Positions 8,795 to 18,288 of a DNA stretch of 39,562 bases are shown here, one piece after another (the stretch's first letter is position 1; each line of letters opens with the position of its first letter). A program made the translations under genes and the position numbers. The notes beneath the pieces are model-generated. The model was not told where the DNA came from and ran no database searches. It saw only the letters and a program-made list of their open reading frames with translations. Source of the stretch: an uncultured Bacteroidota bacterium (GTDB lineage Bacteria; Bacteroidota; Bacteroidia; Chitinophagales; UBA8649); NCBI GenBank assembly GCA_937139485.1, contig CAKZQD010000096.1, positions 1-39,562 of the forward strand, given 5' to 3'.

Positions 8795-10111
8795 TTAATT
8801 GTTTTTTAAAGCATTTTTTAAGTTATAGCGTGCTACTATAAGTTGGTAAACTGCTTGCGAATAGTTTATTTGAGAACTTGTTAAGTCTGTTTGTGCTTGG
8901 CTTAGTTCAAAACTAGAACCTAAACCTTCGCTAAACATAAGGTTGGTTTTGTAAAATATTTTTTCTGCCAAGTTTCTATTTTTTGTTTGAGATTCTAATT
9001 GGCTTTGCGCTTCCATTAAGTTGTTTCTGGCGGTAGTAACTTGCAGTTCATATTGTTTTTCAAAAGTTTCAATATTATTTAAGTTTTTTTGTTTTTCAAG
9101 TTTTATTTGTTGTGCTTGGTAATGTGCTTTTAAACCATCAAAAATGGGTACGTTTAAGTTGAAACCTAACATTCCATTTTGAAACCATTTTCCTTTGTCG
9201 AAAAAATTAAATTCATCTCTTTGTGCACTGGTACCATAATTTACAAATGCATACATATTTGGAGCGTAGTTAGAAAGTGTTTGCTTTATATTTAAATTAT
9301 TTAACTCGTCTTGTGCTTGCATCATTTGCAATTCTACTCTGTCTTGTGGCTTTCCTTCTTGTGCCAAGGCGGTATTAGATTCTGCCACTAAAGTTTCTAA
9401 ATTGTCTGTAAGTAATACTTCATCATCATTGTTTAAACCTATCGTAAATTTGAAATTTGCAAGGGCGTTGTCATAGTTTATTTTAGTTTGACTTATAGAA
9501 GTTTGTAAATTGCTTAGGTTCAATTCTAATCTGTTTACTGTCAACTCATCTATAAGACCTTCTTTATACATTTCTTTATTTTCTGTAAGTAGTTTTTCAA
9601 GTATTTTTTCATTTTCTTGTAGCTTGGTATAAGCATTTTTGGTAACTACTACACCGTAATACGCCAAAGCAACATCTTTTTCAAGATTACTTTTGTTTAG
9701 CTGCGTGTTTAAAGAAGCAAGGTGTTTTATGCTTTTTGTGGCTTTTAAACCTAGAAAATATCTACTATCAAAAATCAACTGTGTAGCTTGAAAAGATGCA
9801 TTTACTGTATGTGGCTGGCTAAAAATGGCTTCTTGCTCTGTAGGTCCAAATGTTCCGGCAGGAATAATTGAAACTGCTTGTTCAAAAGCATAGTTATAAT
9901 CTAACTTTCCACTTATTTGTGGCATTCCAATAGAAGTATTTTCTTTGGTAAATTCTGTTCGAATTTCTTCATCAATTTTTACATTTTGAAAAGCATCGTT
10001 GTGGTTTATACTATATTCTATAGCATTTTTTAGGCTAAAAGACTTTACATCTTGTGCCTGTAAAAAATTAAAACCCGATATTAGGCAAGTAAGTATGAAT
10101 AATTTATTCAT
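8795..10111 (-). CDS. TolC family outer membrane efflux protein
   Basis: Signal peptide, two coiled-coil repeats (LNLSNLQTSISQTKINYDNALANFKFTIGL; AQTDLTSSQINYSQAVYQLIVARYNLKNAL). Confidence 0.93.
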   Translation of the reverse strand: MNKLFILTCLISGFNFLQAQDVKSFSLKNAIEYSINHNDAFQNVKIDEEIRTEFTKENTSIGMPQISGKLDYNYAFEQAVSIIPAGTFGPTEQEAIFSQPHTVNASFQATQLIFDSRYFLGLKATKSIKHLASLNTQLNKSNLEKDVALAYYGVVVTKNAYTKLQENEKILEKLLTENKEMYKEGLIDELTVNRLELNLSNLQTSISQTKINYDNALANFKFTIGLNNDDEVLLTDNLETLVAESNTALAQEGKPQDRVELQMMQAQDELNNLNIKQTLSNYAPNMYAFVNYGTSAQRDEFNFFDKGKWFQNGMLGFNLNVPIFDGLKAHYQAQQIKLEKQKNLNNIETFEKQYELQVTTARNNLMEAQSQLESQTKNRNLAEKIFYKTNLMFSEGLGSSFELSQAQTDLTSSQINYSQAVYQLIVARYNLKNALKNN

Positions 10112-10712
10112 TGTTTAATTTTATTGTTTTTAAATATTTTTTTCCTTCTGTAGAAACCAGTCCGTGTAAATGATAAATAATATACTCTAAATAAATATCT
10201 TTAAAGCTAATGTTTTCATCTTTAAAGTTTACTGGGTTTAAAGTTCCATCTACTGCTATTACATAAAATTTTGCTATTAGTCTTTCATTAATTGTTTTTC
10301 TAAAAAGACCTTCTATTTTTCCTTTTTGTATAATATTTACCATGGTATTAAAAACAAATTGATTCTTAAAATCGATAAATAGTTTCCAAGATTTTGGATA
10401 ATACTTTTGTAAATCGTAAATGGCAGAGTGTGGTAAATTAGAAATTGATTTGTGAACATGGTTAATAATTTCTACTATAATATCTATAGCATTCATAGTA
10501 TCTATGTTGATGTTCTGAGCAAACGAAGCTTCATTTGCAATATAACGTTGTATTACTTTTTCTACGAGATCTTTTTTGTTTTTTACATGAACGTAAAGCG
10601 TTTTTTTTGACATACCAAGTTCACGTGCAATATCGTCCATAGTAATAGATTTTATACCTACTCTAAAGAATAATGCTTCTGATGTATCTAGTATTGAATT
10701 AAATTGATCCAT
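10104..10712 (-). CDS. TetR/AcrR family transcriptional regulator
   Basis: N-terminal HTH ITMDDIARELGMSKKTLYVHVKNKKDLVEKVI; overlaps the tolC-like start by 8 bp. Confidence 0.93.
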   Translation of the reverse strand: MDQFNSILDTSEALFFRVGIKSITMDDIARELGMSKKTLYVHVKNKKDLVEKVIQRYIANEASFAQNINIDTMNAIDIIVEIINHVHKSISNLPHSAIYDLQKYYPKSWKLFIDFKNQFVFNTMVNIIQKGKIEGLFRKTINERLIAKFYVIAVDGTLNPVNFKDENISFKDIYLEYIIYHLHGLVSTEGKKYLKTIKLNNE

Positions 10713-10722
10713 AAAACGGATG

Positions 10723-10730
10723 CAAAAGTA
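10723..10730 (-). promoter_or_regulatory. Bacteroidetes -7 element TACTTTTG (TAnnTTTG) of the efflux operon
   Basis: Minus-strand TACTTTTG 10 nt from the TetR ATG. Confidence 0.55.
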
Positions 10731-10870
10731 AACTTAAAAAACAATGGAAACAAATATTATGTTAAAAGTTTCCGTAGTTTTTAACTAAAATTAAGCTTGT
10801 TGTGAAATGTGCTAATGTTAAAGCTATGTTAACGGTAGCAATTTTTTTTTATTTTGGTATGATTTTAGCT

Positions 10871-10878
10871 TAGATTTG
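10871..10878 (+). promoter_or_regulatory. Bacteroidetes -7 element TAGATTTG upstream of the DUF1573 gene
   Basis: TAnnTTTG match 40 nt before ATG 10919 (conventional leader). Confidence 0.5.
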
Positions 10879-10918
10879 AAGTGTAAACAAAAAATTATTT
10901 AACTTAAAATTATAAAAA

Positions 10919-11335
10919 ATGAAAAATTTATTTATCGCATTATTTGCAATGATTTCTTTTACAGCTGCGGCTCAAGACGGTGGTTTAGAATTGGTTTCTG
11001 GAGAAGGAGCAACAATTGAATTTGTAGAAGAAGTATTAGATTATGGAACTATTGAACACAAATCTGACGGTGTTCGATATTTTGAATTTAAAAATACTGG
11101 AACTGAGCCATTAATTATTTCTAACTGTAAAGGATCTTGTGGTTGTACAGTGCCTCAATGTCCAAAAGAGCCAATTTTACCAGGAGAAACTGGAAAAATA
11201 AAAGTAAAATATGATACGAAAAGAACTGGAGCATTTACAAAAAATGTAACCGTTACTTCAAATGCTGTAACGCCTTCAAAAACTGTAAAAATTAAAGGTA
11301 ACGTATTACCTGGAGAGCCTGCACCAGCTAAATAA
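10919..11335 (+). CDS. DUF1573 domain-containing secreted protein
   Basis: Signal peptide; FEFKNTGTEPLIISNCKGSCGCTVPQCPKEPILPGETGKIKVKYDTKRTGAFTKNVTVTSNA. Confidence 0.93.
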   Translation: MKNLFIALFAMISFTAAAQDGGLELVSGEGATIEFVEEVLDYGTIEHKSDGVRYFEFKNTGTEPLIISNCKGSCGCTVPQCPKEPILPGETGKIKVKYDTKRTGAFTKNVTVTSNAVTPSKTVKIKGNVLPGEPAPAK

Positions 11336-11359
11336 GCTAGGTTTTTTATAAAATATATG

Positions 11360-11390
11360 AGAGCTGCCAATTTTGGTGGCTCTTTTTTTT
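11360..11390 (+). terminator. Rho-independent terminator after the DUF1573 gene
   Basis: agagctgcca-attt-tggtggctct stem (two G-U pairs) followed by a T run. Confidence 0.85.
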
Positions 11391-11444
11391 AAATCATCGT
11401 ATTCTATTAAAACTACCGAATAAAAAAGCAGATTTTTAGATGTA

Positions 11445-11785
11445 AATTTCATTGTATCAATATCTGGTATTTTTCTCTTAACGACTGCGAAAATACCTTA
11501 TAATAATTTATTTCTTACTACATTAATCACACTTAGCTTCTGTTATTTTTTTTCACTTCATTGTTGTTTATTAAAGCGTTCATAGTACACATATCTTTTA
11601 GTGGTTTCTTCTGATTTTTGGTTAAATCATTTACTTTAGTTTTTCATCTTATGCTAGCTCCAGATTGAGGAGAGAAAGGTTCAATTCCAGAATAGTTGCA
11701 AATTTTCTAGTACAAAAAAATAAAAATTAGTTTTAAAAATAATCATAGCAGTTGCGGTTTGTTTTCCTACACTTCTGAAACTTGT
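11445..11785 (-). pseudogene. IS110-family (Transposase_20) transposase remnant, C-terminal domain, frameshifted with stops
   Basis: Minus-strand fragments in shifting frames: SVGKQTATAMIIFKTNF / TRKICNYSGIEPFSPQSGASIR*KTKVNDLTKNQKKPLKDMCTMNALINNNEVKK / SVINVVRNKLL*GIFAVVKRKIPDIDT, matching the ordered IS110 C-terminal motif layout. Confidence 0.85.
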
Positions 11786-12407
11786 AACTATCTAAAAAAT
11801 CGGTATGTCATATTGATTAAAAGTTATGAAACTTTATAAATCAAAACTTTACTGCTAAAGCATTTTTACCTATCTTGGTGCGGCACAAAACACTAAATAT
11901 GAAGGTATTAAAGATAAATCAATTTCCTCATTTGAAATTAGAAAATTTGCAATACATAAATAAAACTACAATATCATAAATTTAATATTATATTAAAGCT
12001 CAACCAAGCTAACTACGCAAAGTAAATGTACTTGGTAAGACAATAAACATAAGAATAATGAAAACTAAACTTACTGATAAAACAAATAATAGAACTAAAT
12101 ACATTAATTTTATTATTTAAAAAATAATTTGTAAACTTCAAACCTCAATTGACTTACAATAATACTAAGTTTTAAATTATATATATAATCATTGCTTTTA
12201 TTAAAAAACTCAAAAAATGTTGTATCCTTTGAATATTATGTTACAATACGCACCAGATTGACTGTTCAGTCGTTGAAAATATGTGTCTGAGTAAAATAAT
12301 TGCTTAAAAACTACCTAAATATTATTATTAAAATTAAAAAAAAGCTGTTCTAATTTGCGTTTTCACAAAAGATAAAATATGTACTAAAAAAAAATACTTA
12401 TTTATAT

Positions 12408-12415
12408 TACATTTG
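12408..12415 (+). promoter_or_regulatory. -7 element TACATTTG upstream of the gliding-motility C-terminal domain gene
   Basis: TAnnTTTG match 3 nt before ATG 12419. Confidence 0.5.
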
Positions 12416-12438
12416 TAAATGAACAAACACCGTACTTT

Positions 12439-15400
12439 TTGAAACAGCTGCTATTCATACTAACATTTATTTCTAGCTTTTATATAGCTAAAGCTACGCA
12501 CATAGTTGGCGGAGAAATTACTTACACACAAGTAGCAGGAAATACTTATGAAGTTACTTTAACTGTTTATAGAGATGAGTTTAATGGATCTGCAAATGCG
12601 CAATTTGACAGTCCAGCAATGGTTTATCTTTATGATGTCAATGGTAGTTATATAGATAGTTTTCAATTTTTTTTAGACGACCCTAACCAAGCTCGAGATT
12701 TAATTGAAAACCCATATCCAAACCCTTGCTTAACCGTACCTGCAAATATAGAGATACAAAAAGGAGTTTACACAAAAACAATAACGGTTCCAAATGGTTT
12801 TACAGCTTTTGATTTAATTTATGCTCGCTGTTGTAGAAATGGAGCATTAATTAATAACTTGACCAACCCAGAAGATCAAGGTTCTACTTTTACAGTTCGA
12901 ATTCCTGCTACTAATATCTATAACAATAGTTCGCCTACTTTTGATTTAGTTCCACCTATTTTTGTATGTTTGGGAAGCGACATTGACATGGATCAATCTG
13001 CTACTGATATTGATGGAGATTCTTTATACTATAAAGTATGTGACCCATTACAAGGTTTAGATGATGGTTTACCAGTAATGACTGTAAATACAATAAACCC
13101 TCCACCAAATTTTGGAGCACCATTCGATCCTGTTGTATGGTTGCCTGGCTATGATGCAAATAATCAACTTGATGGTATTCCTATGACGATAGATGGTGCT
13201 ACAGGCTTAGTTTCTGGTACTCCTGACCAACTAGGTTCTTTTGTAGTAGGATTGTGCGTAGAAGAATGGCGAAATGGCGTATTGCTAAGTGAAGTACTTA
13301 GAGACTTTCAATATACCGTTTCTGAATGTGATATTCCAAACTCTGCAATACCAACTGTTGGAAGTGTACCCATTACAGATTTACCAAATGCCGGAAATTT
13401 GCCTGCTACGATACTTGGTATTTATGTTAAAAATTGTGACGATTTAAATGTTGATTTTCTTAATGATGCCACTTTGCCTGGTGGTGGAAATGCAGGACCA
13501 ACTGATGCCGATTATTATTGGGATTTTGGTGATGGAAATACAAGTACTCAATATGAACCAACACACTTATACCCAGACACAGGTACATATATTGTAAAAA
13601 TGGCTATTACAATGGGAATAAATGGTCAAACATGTTCTGATACTGGATATTACGTTGTATTTGCTTACCCTGTCTTTAATCCAAATTTTAATGGAGATAA
13701 TGCTTGTGCAAACGACACCGCAAATTTTATAGATTTATCTACTACAGCTATATATGACAATGTAGTAGAGTGGGAATGGAATTTTGGCGATGGCTCTGCT
13801 CCTTCTACTGTTCAAAATCCAAGCCATGAGTTTGCAAATGCTGGCACTTACGATGTTATACTTTTTGCTAGAACAGATAAAGGCTGTACAAAACTAGACA
13901 CAAATCAAATAACAATTTTTGATGTCCCCACAGCATCTATAATTATGCCTACACAGGTTTGTGCCGAAGATACAGCAGATTTTCTTTCTGCATCGAGTGT
14001 TTTAAATGGAACTATAGATTCTACTTTTTGGGATTTTGGATTTGGTGTGACTTCAAATGCTACAGACACTTCAAATTATTTTCCTAATAGTGGTAGCTTT
14101 CCTATACAAATAGTAAGTAAGTCAAATCTTGGATGTATAGATTCTCTTACTTTGAACCTCAATATTAATCCATTGCCAACTACTAGCACTTCTGGTAATG
14201 ATACTATTTGCCCAAATACTAATTTACCCATAAATGCTACAGGAGGAGTTTTTTATGCTTGGTCTCCAGTTGGTTTTTTAAACAATCCAAATATTCAAAA
14301 TCCAGTTGTTGAAAACCCTACAATAGAACAATATTATTATGTAGAAGTAACAGATGCAAATACTTGTACTTCTGTAGATTCATTATTTATTGGTTTAAAA
14401 CCTCCGCCACCTGCAGATGCTGGCAGAGATACTTCTGTATGTTTAAACGCTGCAAATATGGTTTCGTTTAATACTACCGTGCCATTAAATGCTACTGGTG
14501 GAATAAGTTATTCTTGGTCTCCAGCAGCCGGACTATCAGCTACAAATATTCCAAATCCTGATGCTTCGCCAAGCATAACTACAGATTATATAGTTACGGT
14601 TTCTGATGTGCATAATTGCCAAGCAAATGATACCGTGAAAGTGGTTGTTTTAGATCCTTCATTAGAATTGATTCAAGTAATTACCGATTCTATTTGCTTT
14701 GGAGATACTGTGATAGTTGATGTATATGACCAAGGAAATGTTTCTTCTTACGCTTGGTCGCCAACAAATTTTGTTACTGACCCAACAGTTAATGAACCAG
14801 GATTTTTTCCACCTATAACTACAGAATATATTTTAACTATTCAAAACTACTGCTATCAAGATGAAGATACTGTTTTAATAGAAGTAATTGCGCTTCCAAA
14901 TTTAGATGCTGGACCTTTAGACTCTGTATGTATGGACAATACAAATTACCAGCTAAGTGCCACACCTACAAATTTAGAAATTTATGAATGGACAAGTACA
15001 GATGCTTCTATTAGTGACCCAAATATTTTTAACCCTACAATTTCGCCAAGTGTTAGTTCTACATATTTTTTAGTAGGAACAGATTCTGTGGGAACTTTGG
15101 CTTGTGTAAATAGAGACAATGTAACAATTTTGGTAAATGACAACCCTACTTTAGATATTCAGTTTCCTGTAGATTATTTTGGTTTTATTTGCCAAGGAGA
15201 TTCTATACTATTAAATGCTGTATCTAATAATGCAACAGAATTTGCTTGGGATGCCGATGCTTCTTTAACGGCTTTAAATACTCAGACAACTCAAGCATTT
15301 CCACAAGATACTACTGAATTTTTTGTAACAGTAACAAACGGGCACGACTGTACAAATAGAGATTCTATAATAGTAAATGTACAAAAACCAATAGTTGGCT

Positions 15401-16146
15401 CTATAGTTGGAGATTCTATAATGTGTGTTGGTGGCTATGTAGACCTTGAAGGAACTGGAGGTTTATACTACAATTGGTATCCGAGTGAAGCAAATTTTAC
15501 CAATAGTAATTATAGTATTACGCAGGCACACTTAGATACTAGTATGCGTATTTTGTTAGTGATAAGTAATGATTGCTTCGATGATACTACAAATAAATTT
15601 ATAACTGTAAACCCTTTACCTGATGTAGATGCTGGAGAAGATATTACTATTATTAGAGATGATTTGTCTGACTTTTTAGATGGTTCTGGAGATGGAAAAC
15701 CACTTTGGTATACTAGCGAATTAACTTTTACTGGAATTTTAAATTCGCCAGCACAATACGGTCCAGAAGTACAGCCACAGACTACTACAAACTATGTTTT
15801 AGAAATAGAAAACCCTGTTACTGGTTGTAAAAATTATGATACCATGACGGTAGTAGTAGATGTGATTACGCTATTGGCTTTTCCTACAGGTTTTAGCCCC
15901 AATGGAGATGGCACAAATGATTTTGCAAGAATTATAAAGTATTTAAACATTGAAAAACTTGATGATTTTTCTATTTATAATAGATATGGTGAAAATGTTT
16001 TTACTACTACAGATTTAAATGCCGCCTGGGACGGAACTTATAAAGGCGAAGAACAGGAAATGGGTGTTTATACCTTTTTAATAAAAGCAGTTACTAAAGA
16101 CAAAGAATCTATTTTGAAAAAAGGAAATATTACCTTAATAAGATAA
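12439..16146 (+). CDS. Large secreted protein with PKD domains and gliding motility-associated C-terminal (T9SS type B-like) domain
   Basis: Signal peptide; PKD motifs YYWDFGDGNTSTQYEPTHLY and WEWNFGDGSAPSTVQNPSHEF; C-terminus FPTGFSPNGDGTNDFARI...FSIYNRYGENVF...WDGTYKGEEQEMGVYTFLIKA. Track start is TTG; see frameshift finding. Confidence 0.93.
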   Translation: MKQLLFILTFISSFYIAKATHIVGGEITYTQVAGNTYEVTLTVYRDEFNGSANAQFDSPAMVYLYDVNGSYIDSFQFFLDDPNQARDLIENPYPNPCLTVPANIEIQKGVYTKTITVPNGFTAFDLIYARCCRNGALINNLTNPEDQGSTFTVRIPATNIYNNSSPTFDLVPPIFVCLGSDIDMDQSATDIDGDSLYYKVCDPLQGLDDGLPVMTVNTINPPPNFGAPFDPVVWLPGYDANNQLDGIPMTIDGATGLVSGTPDQLGSFVVGLCVEEWRNGVLLSEVLRDFQYTVSECDIPNSAIPTVGSVPITDLPNAGNLPATILGIYVKNCDDLNVDFLNDATLPGGGNAGPTDADYYWDFGDGNTSTQYEPTHLYPDTGTYIVKMAITMGINGQTCSDTGYYVVFAYPVFNPNFNGDNACANDTANFIDLSTTAIYDNVVEWEWNFGDGSAPSTVQNPSHEFANAGTYDVILFARTDKGCTKLDTNQITIFDVPTASIIMPTQVCAEDTADFLSASSVLNGTIDSTFWDFGFGVTSNATDTSNYFPNSGSFPIQIVSKSNLGCIDSLTLNLNINPLPTTSTSGNDTICPNTNLPINATGGVFYAWSPVGFLNNPNIQNPVVENPTIEQYYYVEVTDANTCTSVDSLFIGLKPPPPADAGRDTSVCLNAANMVSFNTTVPLNATGGISYSWSPAAGLSATNIPNPDASPSITTDYIVTVSDVHNCQANDTVKVVVLDPSLELIQVITDSICFGDTVIVDVYDQGNVSSYAWSPTNFVTDPTVNEPGFFPPITTEYILTIQNYCYQDEDTVLIEVIALPNLDAGPLDSVCMDNTNYQLSATPTNLEIYEWTSTDASISDPNIFNPTISPSVSSTYFLVGTDSVGTLACVNRDNVTILVNDNPTLDIQFPVDYFGFICQGDSILLNAVSNNATEFAWDADASLTALNTQTTQAFPQDTTEFFVTVTNGHDCTNRDSIIVNVQKPIVGSIVGDSIMCVGGYVDLEGTGGLYYNWYPSEANFTNSNYSITQAHLDTSMRILLVISNDCFDDTTNKFITVNPLPDVDAGEDITIIRDDLSDFLDGSGDGKPLWYTSELTFTGILNSPAQYGPEVQPQTTTNYVLEIENPVTGCKNYDTMTVVVDVITLLAFPTGFSPNGDGTNDFARIIKYLNIEKLDDFSIYNRYGENVFTTTDLNAAWDGTYKGEEQEMGVYTFLIKAVTKDKESILKKGNITLIR

Positions 16147-16227
16147 ACTAAATTCTTAGAAATAGTTTTATTCACAAATATTAAAATGGGTAATAAAAAC
16201 TCTATTTAATAAACCAAAATCTTTGTT

Positions 16228-17304
16228 TTGAATTTAAAAGAAGATTATTACGCAATAGGTATTATGTCTGGAAGTTCCTTAGACGGACTAGATATTGTAT
16301 ACTGCAAGTTTCAAAAAAAGAAAAGGTGGTCTTTTGAAATACTAGAACAAGATGTTGTATCAATAAAAGATTGGGAAACTAAACTAAAAAATTCAAGAGA
16401 CTTATCTCCTAGTAATTTAAATATTCTAGATAAAGCATTTGGCGTTTTCATAGGAAAATCTGTTCAAAATTTCATTCAAGAAAAAAACATTACACAGCTA
16501 GACATTATAGCTTCTCACGGTCACACGGTTTATCATTTTCCAGAAAAGGGAATTACTAAGCAAATAGGTTTTGGCGAAGAAATTTTTAAGCAAACCAAAA
16601 AAGCTATTTTAACTAATTTACGACAAAAAGATATTGACCTTGGTGGCAATGGCGCGCCCATAGTTCCCATTGGAGATTTGCATTTATTTTCTGAATATAA
16701 ATATTGTTTAAACATTGGTGGCATAGCAAACATTAGTATTAAAGATGTAGAAAACATTATTGCTTTTGATATTTGTACTGCAAACCAGGTTTTGAATTAC
16801 TTAGCAAATAAAAAAGCTTTGAGTTATGACAATAAAGGAAATTTAGCACGCCAAGGAAAACTGAATATTGCTTTATTGAATAAACTAAATAAAATAGATT
16901 TTTATAAACAAGCTGCTCCAAAATCTTTAGATAATAGCTTTAGAGAAATTGCAATTGGTTTTATAGATGAATTTGAAATTTCTATTGAAGATAAACTTTG
17001 TACCTATTGTCATCACATAGCATTTCAAATAAAAAGTGCTATTCAGGTAAAAGAAAAAACACCTAAAAATATACTTATTACTGGCGGAGGAGCATTAAAT
17101 AATTTTTTGGTAGAAACTATTTCTATTTATTTAAAAGAAAAAAATATTGAAGTTGTTATTCCTTCAAAAGAAATTATTGACAACAAAGAAGCACTAATTA
17201 TGGCATTTATGGGTGTTTTATATTTACGAAATGAAATTAATTGCTTAGCAAGTGCTACTGGAGCCAAACAAGATTCTATTTGTGGCGAATATTATTTTGG
17301 CTAA
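16228..17304 (+). CDS. anmK: anhydro-N-acetylmuramic acid kinase (TTG start)
   Basis: IGIMSGSSLDGLDIVYC, IASHGHTVYHFPEKG, GGNGAPIVPIGD, NIGGIANIS, DNGK-like and LITGGGALNNFLVE motifs. Confidence 0.94.
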   Translation: MNLKEDYYAIGIMSGSSLDGLDIVYCKFQKKKRWSFEILEQDVVSIKDWETKLKNSRDLSPSNLNILDKAFGVFIGKSVQNFIQEKNITQLDIIASHGHTVYHFPEKGITKQIGFGEEIFKQTKKAILTNLRQKDIDLGGNGAPIVPIGDLHLFSEYKYCLNIGGIANISIKDVENIIAFDICTANQVLNYLANKKALSYDNKGNLARQGKLNIALLNKLNKIDFYKQAAPKSLDNSFREIAIGFIDEFEISIEDKLCTYCHHIAFQIKSAIQVKEKTPKNILITGGGALNNFLVETISIYLKEKNIEVVIPSKEIIDNKEALIMAFMGVLYLRNEINCLASATGAKQDSICGEYYFG

Positions 17305-17319
17305 ACATTCTAATATGAT

Positions 17320-17327
17320 TACCTTTG
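17320..17327 (+). promoter_or_regulatory. -7 element TACCTTTG before the epimerase gene
   Basis: TAnnTTTG, 7 nt from ATG 17335. Confidence 0.5.
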
Positions 17328-17334
17328 ATATTAT

Positions 17335-18288
17335 ATGCCAATAGACGCCAAAATACTCGTAACGGGAGCCAATAATATTGTAGCACAAGCTATTATAGAT
17401 AAACTTTTGGTGCAAGGCAAAAAAATACGTGCAATTTCTAATAAAAAACAGGAATTTAAAGCAGATAAAAATTTAGAATTTCAAAAATGTAGCTTATTTA
17501 ACATTAGCGAGCTAGCAGATGCAATGGAAGGCATAGAAAAAATTTATCATTGCGATGAATTTGTTTCTTTCTTACCAAAAGAAGAAGACAAACTTTACAA
17601 TATAAATGTTATTGGTACAGAAAATTTAGTAAACATAGCTTTGAGTAAAAATGTACAAAAACTAGTTTACCTAAGTTCTACACTTGCCTTTGGAACATAC
17701 CAACACAAAAGCAAAATTAACGAAGAAACCAGAAGAACCGAACACAAAAAAAACACTTATTATACCATTTGTAAAAGTAGAGCAGAACTAGAAATAAGTA
17801 GAGGAAATGCAGAAGGTTTAGAAACTATAATAGTTTGCCCAAGTATAATAATACAGCAAAAAAATAAAGATTCTATTTATAATATTGTAAATATTGCCAA
17901 GGCAAACTACAGCTCTTATCCAGAAGGTAAAAATGGTTTTGTTGGCTTAAAAGATGTTGTAGCTGCCACTACACAATTAATGGAAAGTGAAAAAAACAAT
18001 GAAAAATACATTGTTTCTGCCGAAAATAGAACTTACCAAAGTATTTTAGAACACATAAATCCTAATCTAAAACAAAAACATTTGTTTTCTAAAATGAATA
18101 ATACAAAAGCTAAAATAATAGGTAAAATAAATAAGTTTCGAAATTTTGTTTTTGATGCAGCACCTTTTCTAACTTCAGAAATTTTAAACTTTGATGGCAA
18201 AGAATTTATTTTTGAAAATGAAAAAATAATTAAAGCATTAGATTTTGAATTTACTTCTATAAATAAAGTTTTGGAAGAAATAAAATGA
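17335..18288 (+). CDS. NAD-dependent epimerase/dehydratase family (extended SDR) protein
   Basis: ILVTGANNIVAQAI near-GxxGxxG, NVIGTENLVNIAL, YLSSTLAFG, YYTICKSRAE (YxxxK). Confidence 0.88.
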   Translation: MPIDAKILVTGANNIVAQAIIDKLLVQGKKIRAISNKKQEFKADKNLEFQKCSLFNISELADAMEGIEKIYHCDEFVSFLPKEEDKLYNINVIGTENLVNIALSKNVQKLVYLSSTLAFGTYQHKSKINEETRRTEHKKNTYYTICKSRAELEISRGNAEGLETIIVCPSIIIQQKNKDSIYNIVNIAKANYSSYPEGKNGFVGLKDVVAATTQLMESEKNNEKYIVSAENRTYQSILEHINPNLKQKHLFSKMNNTKAKIIGKINKFRNFVFDAAPFLTSEILNFDGKEFIFENEKIIKALDFEFTSINKVLEEIK

